Source of the DNA: Anaerolineae bacterium
GTDB lineage: Bacteria; Chloroflexota; Anaerolineae; Aggregatilineales; Phototrophicaceae
Assembly (NCBI GenBank): GCA_022843745.1
Contig: JALHNB010000030.1
Coordinates: 1 to 64,000, forward strand
DNA: 64,000 bases
Reading direction: 5' to 3'
The position numbers were made by a program, and so were the translations under genes. Below the pieces are notes generated by a model. That model saw only the letters and a list, made by a program, of their open reading frames with translations. It did not search any database and was not told the DNA's origin. Below, piece by piece: positions 1 through 6,844 of the stretch; position 1 is the first letter of the stretch, and each line of letters begins with the position of its first letter.

Positions 1-44
1 TGTTCAAATTGCTCTTCTGTTACACTGGTCGGGATAGTGCTCAT
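1..44 (-). CDS. 5' end of a gene that runs off the window, product unknown
   Basis: An ATG at 44 on the minus strand is preceded by an AAGGAAAA ribosome-binding site and opens a frame to the window edge reading MSTIPTSVTEEQFE. Fourteen codons are too few to assign a family. A short Thr/Ser-rich start followed by an acidic EEQFE stretch is seen at the beginning of Uma2-type endonuclease-like proteins, but that is only a guess. Confidence 0.4.
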   Translation of the reverse strand, partial: MSTIPTSVTEEQFE

Positions 45-81
45 GGTTATTTTCCTTTGTGAGGCTTTTAACCACTTTGCA

Positions 82-249
82 CTATCCTTCTCTTTTTGAA
101 AAGCTTGAATCACTTCTATCGTAGACGGTGTTATGGGTACAGGCGTGAAGGATGCCTTCTCGATAGGGTTTTGAAGCATGAGTTTTGAGATGAAGAATCG
201 CGCGTCCCAGGCCGATTTCGAGGATGCGTTGGAACTCAGAAGCGTCCAA
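82..249 (-). pseudogene. Short coding remnant, possible fragment of a conserved HEAT-like hypothetical protein
   Basis: Directly behind the permease stop, the minus strand reads as 55 codons from a TTG at 249 to a TAG at 82-84. The product contains FQRILEIGLGRAILHLKTH and YREGILHACTHNTVYDRSD, which reads like real protein. I recall similar wording (a YR-x-x-IL-x-ACLHN-x-AYD pattern) in uncharacterised proteins of cyanobacteria and Chloroflexota, where it lies near the N-terminus of a much longer chain. Here the frame stops soon after that motif and ends in a low-complexity Ser/Lys tail. An AGG lies 7 bases before the TTG, so a short peptide could still be made. I judge it a truncated remnant; the family link is from memory only. 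Confidence 0.4.
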
Positions 250-257
250 TATTTTGC

Positions 258-1268
258 CTATGACCGCCGAGACAGGCTGCTCAACGTGACCGCCAAAATG
301 ATGATGCCGCCTGTGAGAATCTGCTGAATATACGAGTCGATGTTCATCTGTGTCAGGCCATTCGCTAGTACGCCGATCATGAACACGCCCAATAGAGTCC
401 CCAAAACGTGAGGTTCACCTTCTTCGCTCATGGTCATGCCGAGGAAGACCGCCGCAATTGCTGTGAGCATCAGACCGTCGCCCTGCTTGGGATTCGCGGA
501 AGCGAGACGGCTGGTGAGCATCAAGCCTGCCGCCGCCGCGCCCAGCCCACTAAAAATAAAGGTCATCATGCGCAGCAGACGCACACGGACTCCGCCGAGC
601 GCCGATGCTTCCTTGTTGCCGCCGATAGCATACAGCCGCCGTCCGAACACGGTTTGTTCAAGGATGACCCAGATCAGCGCTAAGGTCACAAGTGTCACGA
701 TTGACAGGAAGGGGAGGTCAATATTTTTCTCGGCTATGGTCGTTAAATAGATACCCTCGTTGCCAAAAGTGACGAAGGATTCGGGAATAATTTTTCCAAA
801 AATCGTGCTGCCGCCGCTGATATATAACGCTAAACCGCCGAAAATTGTCATCGTTCCCAATGTGGTGACAAATGGCGAAATTCCGACGTAGGAGACGAGG
901 ATGCCGTTTAGCAGGCCCCCTAGGATGCCAGTCACCAGCGCGGCGACGATCACGACGATAATCGGCTGTTCAGCTTCAAATAACACGCCAATGACGATTC
1001 CTGAGAGGCTTGCCATCGTGCCAACGCTCAGGTCAAAATCGCCCACGACCATCACAACGGTCATGGCGAAAGCGATCACGCCCAAAATGCTCACCTGCTG
1101 AGTGATGTTGAGCCAGTTGTTGACGGTCATAAAGGTGGTTGGTTTTTGCCACCAGAAAAAGCCGACGATCACCAGAAAGCCGAGCAGCGTTCCGAATGTC
1201 CGCAGGAGGCGTGACCAGGGGATATAGCGGCGCGTAATTTTTGAGGCTAATTCTGACGTGTGATTCAT
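258..1268 (-). CDS. Sugar ABC transporter permease, RbsC-type
   Basis: Integral membrane subunit of a ribose/galactose-class (CUT2) importer, about 336 residues, the usual length. It shows the family's pattern of eight to ten hydrophobic segments, the GDFDLSVGTMASLSG stretch (residues about 75-90) that corresponds to the conserved DLSVG motif, and GRRLYAIGGNKEASALGG, the cytoplasmic loop that contacts the ATPase. The start is placed at the ATG at 1268, because it overlaps the ATPase stop codon as ATGA, a typical coupled junction; an upstream start at 1289 would extend into the ATPase gene. It is the last gene of a binding protein - ATPase - permease operon. The sugar cannot be told from sequence. 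There is only one permease, so it presumably acts as a homodimer. Confidence 0.92.
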   Translation of the reverse strand: MNHTSELASKITRRYIPWSRLLRTFGTLLGFLVIVGFFWWQKPTTFMTVNNWLNITQQVSILGVIAFAMTVVMVVGDFDLSVGTMASLSGIVIGVLFEAEQPIIVVIVAALVTGILGGLLNGILVSYVGISPFVTTLGTMTIFGGLALYISGGSTIFGKIIPESFVTFGNEGIYLTTIAEKNIDLPFLSIVTLVTLALIWVILEQTVFGRRLYAIGGNKEASALGGVRVRLLRMMTFIFSGLGAAAAGLMLTSRLASANPKQGDGLMLTAIAAVFLGMTMSEEGEPHVLGTLLGVFMIGVLANGLTQMNIDSYIQQILTGGIIILAVTLSSLSRRS

Positions 1269-2797
1269 AGTTTTTCCGCGTTGTAGCACAGAGTCAATAA
1301 CGATTCTTCGGTCAATCCTTCGGCGCTAACCTGATCGACCAGATAACCGCCACGCATGATGAGGATGCGGTCACTCAGGCCAAGCAGTTCGGGCAAATCC
1401 GATGACACCATGATGATACCCGTTCCGGCGGCGCTGATCTGGCGAATAAGCGCGTAAATATCGGCTTTCGCGCCAATATCGACACCGCGCGTTGGCTCGT
1501 CGAGCAGCATGACACGCGGAGGTCGAGCCAGGGCGCGGGCAAAGATGACTTTTTGCTGGTTGCCGCCGCTTAATTGGCGAACAGTCTGGGCGGGGCTTTT
1601 GGATTTTAGGCGTACAGAGTCGCCAAGTTTGCGGCTGGTCTGGTATTCCGCGCCATGATTGAGCAGCATTCCAGCGTGGCTGAGGTGGCGTAATTGCGGC
1701 AGTGTAATGTTGTTGCCGACGCTACGCGAGAGAATAAGGCCTTGCGAACGGCGTTCCTCCGGCACATAAGCTAATCCGTGCTGCCAGGCCGATGTTGGCG
1801 ATAAGCCGCGCACCGCCAAGCCGTCTAACACGATTTCGCCATCAATTACACGATCAGCACCCATCAATGCGCGTAACACTTCGGTTCGACCAGAGCCGTT
1901 CAATCCGGCAATGCCGAGAATCTGACCTTCCAGAAGCTCAAAAGTGACATCTTTCACACCTTTGGTTTGCAGCCCACGCGCTTCGAGCAGGATACGTCCG
2001 CCATGCGGCGTTTCGCGCGGCGGGTAAATCTGTTGCAGGGCGCGTCCGGTCATCATGCGGATGATGTCGGCAGGGTTTACGGCTTCGATAGGCTGCGTCT
2101 CCACGACCTGCCCGTCGCGCATCACCGTGATACGATCCGCGATTTTGAATACCTCGTCCATGCGATGCGAGACGTATAAAATCGCGCAACCACGTTTTTT
2201 GAGGCTCTCAATCATGCGAAACAGCATCGCCGTTTCCTGTCCGGAAAGGGAGGCGGTAGGTTCGTCCATCACGTAGATTGAAGCCTGCTGAGTTTCATCA
2301 TTCACAAATGCGCGGACAATGCTGACAAGCATCTGGTCGCCAGGACTCAGACGTGCCATCAATTGGCGGGTATCAATATGATCGACACCAAGCTGGTCGA
2401 GAACGCGACGTGCCTGCTGGTTGAGTTTGCCCCAATTGACAAATAAACCTGCGTGCGTTGGATATGGACGGTTGAGGAAAATATTTTCGGCAACCGATAG
2501 CTGGGGGACAATATTGAGTTCCTGGTGGATGAAACGCAGCCCCAGGTCAAACGCTGCCTGTGAGTGATGAATGGTCACGGGCTGACCGCGCATGGTGATT
2601 CGAATAGAATCAGGAGATACGACACCTGCCATAAGCTTAATCAAAGTCGATTTTCCCGCGCCATTTTCACCCATCAACGCATGAACTTCGCCAGCATGTA
2701 GGTCAAGGGCGGCATCAATCAATACCGGGACGCCGCTATAACTTTTGTTTGCGCCGGAGATACTCAGGAGAGGGGGTAATGCAGATGAATCTGCCAT
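1265..2797 (-). CDS. Sugar ABC transporter ATP-binding protein, RbsA/MglA-type
   Basis: Cytoplasmic ATPase of 510 residues with two tandem ABC domains, the normal arrangement for CUT2 sugar importers. The first domain has Walker [10 protein letters not shown] (about residues 43-51), a divergent signature LSPGDQ and Walker [11 protein letters not shown]. The second has the degenerate P-loop LNGSGRTEV that is normal for this family, a good signature LSGGNQQKV and Walker B MLLDEPTRGVDIG. It lies 52 bases after the binding-protein gene, with a GC-rich hairpin in the gap, and overlaps the permease start by four bases. It energises uptake of an unidentified pentose, hexose or sugar derivative. Confidence 0.95.
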   Translation of the reverse strand: MADSSALPPLLSISGANKSYSGVPVLIDAALDLHAGEVHALMGENGAGKSTLIKLMAGVVSPDSIRITMRGQPVTIHHSQAAFDLGLRFIHQELNIVPQLSVAENIFLNRPYPTHAGLFVNWGKLNQQARRVLDQLGVDHIDTRQLMARLSPGDQMLVSIVRAFVNDETQQASIYVMDEPTASLSGQETAMLFRMIESLKKRGCAILYVSHRMDEVFKIADRITVMRDGQVVETQPIEAVNPADIIRMMTGRALQQIYPPRETPHGGRILLEARGLQTKGVKDVTFELLEGQILGIAGLNGSGRTEVLRALMGADRVIDGEIVLDGLAVRGLSPTSAWQHGLAYVPEERRSQGLILSRSVGNNITLPQLRHLSHAGMLLNHGAEYQTSRKLGDSVRLKSKSPAQTVRQLSGGNQQKVIFARALARPPRVMLLDEPTRGVDIGAKADIYALIRQISAAGTGIIMVSSDLPELLGLSDRILIMRGGYLVDQVSAEGLTEESLLTLCYNAEKL

Positions 2798-2805
2798 CTT
2801 TTACC

Positions 2806-2841
2806 GAGGCGGGGATGCATCAATATCCGTATCCCCGCCTC
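2806..2841 (-). terminator. GC-rich hairpin between binding-protein and ATPase genes (attenuator candidate)
   Basis: A perfect 11-bp inverted repeat (GAGGCGGGGAT at 2806-2816 with its complement at 2831-2841) sits in the 52-base gap after the solute-binding protein gene. No T-run follows on the minus strand, so it is more likely an mRNA-stabilising or partially terminating element that lets the binding protein be made in excess than a full terminator. That role is inference. Confidence 0.6.
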
Positions 2842-2849
2842 ACTTAAAT

Positions 2850-3800
2850 TTATTCGGCTTCGGGCATCATGTCGGCGACATTGGCTGCCGTGACGAGTAC
2901 CGTTGGCACATAAACGGTGGTTTGCTTGATTTCACCGCCGCCAAGATAGGTTTCGATTAAATCAGCAACGGTGCTGCCCATACCGGAGAAATCCTGGGCG
3001 ACAGAGGCTTCAAAGTTGCCGCCAGCAGCGATAGCGTCGAGCGCCTGCGGATTAGCGTCGATACCGACGATGATGATACCTTCACCTTCCCGTCCTGCGG
3101 CTTCAATTGCTTGCAGCGCACCTAACGCGGGTTGATCCCAGGCGGCCCAGACGGCTGAGATACTGCCAGCATCGGGATTAGCGGCGAGGATGGCTTCCAT
3201 TTTGGCGCGTGAGTCGGCAATACCACCGTCAGCGACATCCGGCACAACGGTATCGACGATTTCAATGTCGGGCGCGTTTCCAAAAATAGCTTCCGCGATG
3301 ACACCGCGTTTTTGGACGGGTGGGTAGGGCGGGAATTCGAACAGGACAATGCGACCCACACCATTCAGGCGATCCACGACGTAGCTGGCGGTTTCAGAGG
3401 CCATCGCGTAACCATTGCTGGTGACGTTTACAATCAGTTCGGGAACCGTGCCTGCATCCAGACCAAAAACGGGGATTCCCGCTTCATTGGCTTCACTGAG
3501 CGCAGGTACTTGCTGTGGATCAACGTTGATGACAATCGCGTCCACTCCCTGGTTGACTACATCCTGTACACGACTGTTTAGCGCCGCGATGTCGCCTGCT
3601 GTGTCGATGACGTTAACCGTCCAACCTTTTTCTTCAGCAGCGGCCTGAAAACCTTCAACCATGAACTGTGTTCCGGGCTGTGCCAGATAGGGAGTCAGGA
3701 CGGCAATTTCGGGGGCATCCTGTGCGGAAACCGCCGGAATAATGAACACACTGACCAAAGCAGCCAGCAAAAATGTCAAAATCAGCGCACGTTTTCTCAT
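2850..3800 (-). CDS. Sugar ABC transporter substrate-binding protein, RbsB-type
   Basis: Secreted binding protein of 316 residues. It starts with a signal peptide (MRKR, a hydrophobic stretch, then VSAQ near residue 27). The mature part has the periplasmic-binding-protein type 1 fold: IAVLTPYLAQPGTQFMVEGF, then the hinge-region GVDAIVINVDPQQ, and later IIIVGIDANPQALDAI, the segment that contributes a sugar-binding Asp in RbsB relatives. A strong AAGGAG site precedes the ATG at 3800. First gene of the operon; a -10 box (TATAAT) lies at 3822-3827 and paired 20-bp repeats lie further upstream. Ligand unknown. Confidence 0.92.
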   Translation of the reverse strand: MRKRALILTFLLAALVSVFIIPAVSAQDAPEIAVLTPYLAQPGTQFMVEGFQAAAEEKGWTVNVIDTAGDIAALNSRVQDVVNQGVDAIVINVDPQQVPALSEANEAGIPVFGLDAGTVPELIVNVTSNGYAMASETASYVVDRLNGVGRIVLFEFPPYPPVQKRGVIAEAIFGNAPDIEIVDTVVPDVADGGIADSRAKMEAILAANPDAGSISAVWAAWDQPALGALQAIEAAGREGEGIIIVGIDANPQALDAIAAGGNFEASVAQDFSGMGSTVADLIETYLGGGEIKQTTVYVPTVLVTAANVADMMPEAE

Positions 3801-3821
3801 GAAGAGGCTCCTTTAAATAGC

Positions 3822-3827
3822 ATTATA
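3822..3827 (-). promoter_or_regulatory. -10 box of the sugar ABC operon
   Basis: A perfect TATAAT on the minus strand lies 22 bases before the start codon of the binding-protein gene. No good -35 hexamer stands 16-18 bases upstream (best TTCATC), which fits a promoter that needs an activator bound at the repeats at 3869-3921. Confidence 0.45.
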
Positions 3828-3868
3828 AATTGAGCGAGGCTTAACGATGAATTGTACTGTGATCGTTT

Positions 3869-3921
3869 GGTAAACGCTATAGAATCAATGACCATCTGAA
3901 CGGTAAAGGCTATAGAATCAA
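3869..3921. repeat. Paired 20-bp direct repeat, operator candidate for the sugar ABC operon
   Basis: GGTAAACGCTATAGAATCAA at 3869-3888 and GGTAAAGGCTATAGAATCAA at 3902-3921 differ at one base and start 33 bp apart, close to three DNA turns. They lie 42-99 bp upstream of the -10 box of the sugar operon, a position typical for activator binding. No regulator gene is adjacent. Confidence 0.6.
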
Positions 3922-4455
3922 CTACCAACTAATATGATAGGTGCAGGTTTCCGCACCCTTTTTGCGACAGGGAGCGCGTAAATCGTGATAAACGGCGAGA
4001 TTGCTGTCCGCAGGTTTAAAACGCCGCGCCAGCCCAACGATAATGCCGTAATCCAGGTCGCAGGGAAAGGGAGTCTCGGCGATGATATCGATATGGCGAG
4101 AACGCAGCGCATGGGCATGGTAATGGCCGATTTCGCCCCCGCGATGATTGATGTGATAGACTTCATCGAGCATCATCAGCGCCTTTTCGAGCGTGTCAAT
4201 TTCAGGTGGAAAGACGGCTTTTTCAGGGACTTTCATACCTGTTCTGACAAGGTTGAGCATAGCCTTGCGAGATAGGGAAATTTCCTTGTAAAAATCCAGA
4301 ATAGGTTGCAATGGATACCATTTTTCAGGTTCCAGCTTGTCCAGGCCATATTTTTCGATCAGAGAGTGCGCTGTCGCATCCATGCCCGCCACGACGGATA
4401 ACATGGATTGTCCGATAACTTCGACATTGGGGTCAAATGAAATAAACTCTGCCAT
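3922..4455 (-). CDS. V4R-like small sensor/ligand-binding protein, function unknown
   Basis: A 177-residue soluble protein without signal peptide or membrane segment. The last 30 residues, NLAVYHDLRAPCRKKGAET followed by CTYHISW, resemble the end of V4R (4-vinyl-reductase-like) domains, which bind small hydrophobic ligands or metal through Cys/His residues. The N-terminal half has EVIGQSMLSVV and EKWYPLQPILDFYKEIS, patterns I associate with proteins that pair such domains with a helical N-terminal part. GGAG stands 8 bases before the ATG at 4455, and a TATAAT-like -10 lies at 4500-4505. It is transcribed toward the sugar operon but stops just at its operator repeats. V4R assignment is tentative; no enzymatic role is claimed. 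Confidence 0.55.
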   Translation of the reverse strand: MAEFISFDPNVEVIGQSMLSVVAGMDATAHSLIEKYGLDKLEPEKWYPLQPILDFYKEISLSRKAMLNLVRTGMKVPEKAVFPPEIDTLEKALMMLDEVYHINHRGGEIGHYHAHALRSRHIDIIAETPFPCDLDYGIIVGLARRFKPADSNLAVYHDLRAPCRKKGAETCTYHISW

Positions 4456-4527
4456 CCAGCACTCTCCGAGATTAATTGCCAGTAAAAAATATTACGGATA
4501 TTATAACGCAATTTTTCTGAATAAGAT

Positions 4528-4562
4528 AAGGCCGTAGAAAATAGTTTACTGCGGCCTTTTTT
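4528..4562. terminator. Bidirectional-looking hairpin terminator after the S9 peptidase gene
   Basis: A 10-bp stem (AAGGCCGTAG at 4528-4537 with CTGCGGCCTT at 4549-4558, one wobble pair) has T-runs on the plus strand and a weaker T-rich stretch on the minus strand. It lies 8 bases downstream of the minus-strand S9 peptidase stop, so it most likely ends that transcript. Confidence 0.65.
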
Positions 4563-4569
4563 AGTTATA

Positions 4570-6624
4570 TTACCCAGGTTGGCAGTATTTGTTGAACCAG
4601 TCAATCATGTAGGTCAGGCTGCTGACGCGATGTTCAGGTTCGCCGCTGCGTGAAAGTTCGTGACCGTCACGCGGGAAGCGTACCATCTGCACCGTCCCGC
4701 CGCTGCGCCGGACGTAGGCAAAAAGCTGTTCGCCATCGGAAATCGGCACACGGAAGTCATTTTCGCTGTGGATAACCAACAGCGGGGTTTTGATCTGATG
4801 TGCATAGGCTAGTGGTGAATGCTGCCAGAGCAGAATCGGGTCTTCCCAGGGTTCAACGTCAAATTCGTTGGTGATGAGCAGGGGGACATCCGATGTGCCA
4901 TAGAAGCTGAGAAGATTGTAAACGCCGCGAATGGATACTGCTGAGACGAAGCGATCTGTGTGGCCGACAATCCAGGCAGTCATATAGCCGCCATAAGAGC
5001 CTCCCGTGATCGCCATACGACCCGGATCGACAAAGCCTTTTTCGATGAGTGTGTCAACGCCCGTCATGATGTCCGTATAGGCGACATCACCCCAAGCTGC
5101 GTGGAGCGCCATCTGGAAGCCCTCACCATAACCACCTGCGCCGCGTGGGTTGCAATAAAAGACCACGTAGCCCTGCGCTGCCTGAAGCTGCATCTCATGC
5201 CAGATCGACTGGGTGCTTGCGCCCCACATGACATGCGGCCCGCCGTGAATATTGAGCGCGAGGGGATAGGTTTTGCCGTTTTCGTAGCCTGTCGGTAGGA
5301 TATACCAGCCTTGAATTTCCTGCCCACTTGCGGGCGTGTAGCGGATTTCGTGAAGCTCCTGAAGCGCAATGCCGCCCAAAAATTCCTGATTAACCGTCGT
5401 CATCTGCACAGCAGCGGACGTGCCAGCCGCTTGCCAGAATAATTCGGATGGGTTCGCGGGAGTGCTGGCGGCATAACTGGTCCCACCATCAGGTGCAATG
5501 TCAAAGGCGGTGATTTCCAGCGTACCTTCAATAATTTTTTGAATTTCGTATGTGCCGATTTGCACACGGTAAATTTCCAGGCTTCCCCAGCTTTCGGCAG
5601 TGAAGAAGATTGCGCTGCTATCTGGCGACCAGCGATAGCCTGTGACATTGCGATCAAGTTCAAGATTCAGATCGCGCGGTTCGCCTCCGGCTGCGGACAG
5701 AAGTGTCAGGCGGTTGATGCGCTCGGTCAGGCGATCCTGGGGTGTGCGGATGTAAGCAATCCACTGACCATCCGGTGAGGGCTGCGGCATCCCATCGCTG
5801 TTGTTCTCGTCGGTAAGCTGCTCGGCTGTGCCATCTTCGACGCGGATACGATAGAGGGTATTCCAGCGCCAGGGAACATCGAGAGTCGGATCAAGTGTAC
5901 GTGCCGTCAGGATATATTTGCCGTCCGGTGTCCATTGCGGCTGTTCGTGCGAAGCGTTGATAGCCGTCAAGCGACGCGGTTTGGCTTCTTCTTTTTTCAG
6001 ATTTTCGGCGATGGGCATCACGTAAATCTGGGCATAGCGCTCATCAACATAGCTTGTCCCGACACGGTAGGGGATGCGCCAGGCGACGCGCGGGTCAAAA
6101 CGTTTGGATTCGTCCTGTTCCTTGCGTTCACCCCGGTGCTTCGCTTCAAGCTTATCAATGGGCGGGGGTTCTTCTTCAGCACGATCTTCTTTGCCGCGTT
6201 CGTTTTCGCTCATCCCAGACAGAAATGCAAGCTGTGTGCCATCTGGCGACCATGCCGGGCTGCCCGCGCCGTTTGGCACGCTGGTGAGCGCACGGGCTTC
6301 GCCGCCGGGAACGGTCACGCGCAGCAGAAAAATCTGCGGTTTTTTGTCACGGCCTGAGACAAACGCCAGTGTGTGACCATCTGGCGACCAGCGTGGTTGC
6401 GAGTCTTTGCCACTGCGCGTCAATTGGATGGGTCTTCCACCATGCGTATCGACCAGCCAGATATTGCGCTTGTAGCCATTTTCCATCTTATCGACTGTCA
6501 CCTGCACATAAGCGATCCACTGACCATCGGGGCTGATGCGCGGGTCTTCGATAAGCGTAATCTTGTAGAGATCATCCACAGTAATCGGGCGTTTTTCGTC
6601 AGTCAATTCAGAAACCCCTTTCAA
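4570..6624 (-). CDS. S9 family serine peptidase (acylaminoacyl/dipeptidyl peptidase type)
   Basis: A 684-residue cytoplasmic peptidase. The N-terminal two thirds are TolB/WD40-like beta-propeller repeats (SPDGQWIAYVQV, SPDGHTLAFVSG, SPDGTQLAFLSG, TPDGKYILTART), which gate the active site in this family. The C-terminal alpha/beta-hydrolase domain has the nucleophile motif GGSYGGYM (Ser near residue 530), the acid in HSENDFRVP and the histidine in RDGHELSRS, so the triad is complete. It removes short peptides or acylated residues from peptide N-termini. There is no signal peptide. A recognisable promoter lies just upstream, and a hairpin terminator follows, so it is probably monocistronic. Confidence 0.93.
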   Translation of the reverse strand: MKGVSELTDEKRPITVDDLYKITLIEDPRISPDGQWIAYVQVTVDKMENGYKRNIWLVDTHGGRPIQLTRSGKDSQPRWSPDGHTLAFVSGRDKKPQIFLLRVTVPGGEARALTSVPNGAGSPAWSPDGTQLAFLSGMSENERGKEDRAEEEPPPIDKLEAKHRGERKEQDESKRFDPRVAWRIPYRVGTSYVDERYAQIYVMPIAENLKKEEAKPRRLTAINASHEQPQWTPDGKYILTARTLDPTLDVPWRWNTLYRIRVEDGTAEQLTDENNSDGMPQPSPDGQWIAYIRTPQDRLTERINRLTLLSAAGGEPRDLNLELDRNVTGYRWSPDSSAIFFTAESWGSLEIYRVQIGTYEIQKIIEGTLEITAFDIAPDGGTSYAASTPANPSELFWQAAGTSAAVQMTTVNQEFLGGIALQELHEIRYTPASGQEIQGWYILPTGYENGKTYPLALNIHGGPHVMWGASTQSIWHEMQLQAAQGYVVFYCNPRGAGGYGEGFQMALHAAWGDVAYTDIMTGVDTLIEKGFVDPGRMAITGGSYGGYMTAWIVGHTDRFVSAVSIRGVYNLLSFYGTSDVPLLITNEFDVEPWEDPILLWQHSPLAYAHQIKTPLLVIHSENDFRVPISDGEQLFAYVRRSGGTVQMVRFPRDGHELSRSGEPEHRVSSLTYMIDWFNKYCQPG

Positions 6625-6643
6625 TGGAGCGTTGATCGGGCGA

Positions 6644-6672
6644 ATTATACTGGTAAACGGGCTGAGGGTAAA
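6644..6672 (-). promoter_or_regulatory. Sigma-70-type promoter of the S9 peptidase gene
   Basis: On the minus strand TTTACC (6667-6672) and TATAAT (6644-6649) are separated by 17 bp. The -10 is 20 bases before the ATG at 6624. A pair of tandem 31-bp repeats begins at the edge of the -35 box. Confidence 0.6.
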
Positions 6673-6732
6673 AAAGTAATGCCTCTTAAGAGAACATAGA
6701 GGAAAAGTAATGCCCCTTACCAGAGCATGAGG
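6672..6732. repeat. Tandem imperfect 31-bp repeat between divergent genes
   Basis: Copies at 6672-6702 and 6703-6732 share AAAAGTAATGCC, CTTA, AGA, CAT and a final GAGG. The first holds the palindrome CTCTTAAGAG; the second is followed by a GCCCCTT / AAGGGGC inverted repeat (6712-6718 and 6738-6744). The array abuts the -35 of the S9 gene, so it may be a regulator-binding site. The rest of the 220-bp gap before the M24 gene holds no gene. Confidence 0.5.
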
Positions 6733-6844
6733 TGGTGAAGGGGCTGCTAAAGGAGTAAAGCTTGTCGTCTATCTCTATATACGCCGCTGCGGGCAAAAAT
6801 GTTGCAAACTGCTAAAATAAACACGCATACCACAAGGAGTTTTT

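Noticed and set aside
5935-6376. Open frames on the plus strand inside the S9 peptidase gene
   Set aside because: They overlap propeller repeats of a well-supported gene, have no start signal and read as Arg/Ser/Phe-rich shadow sequence.
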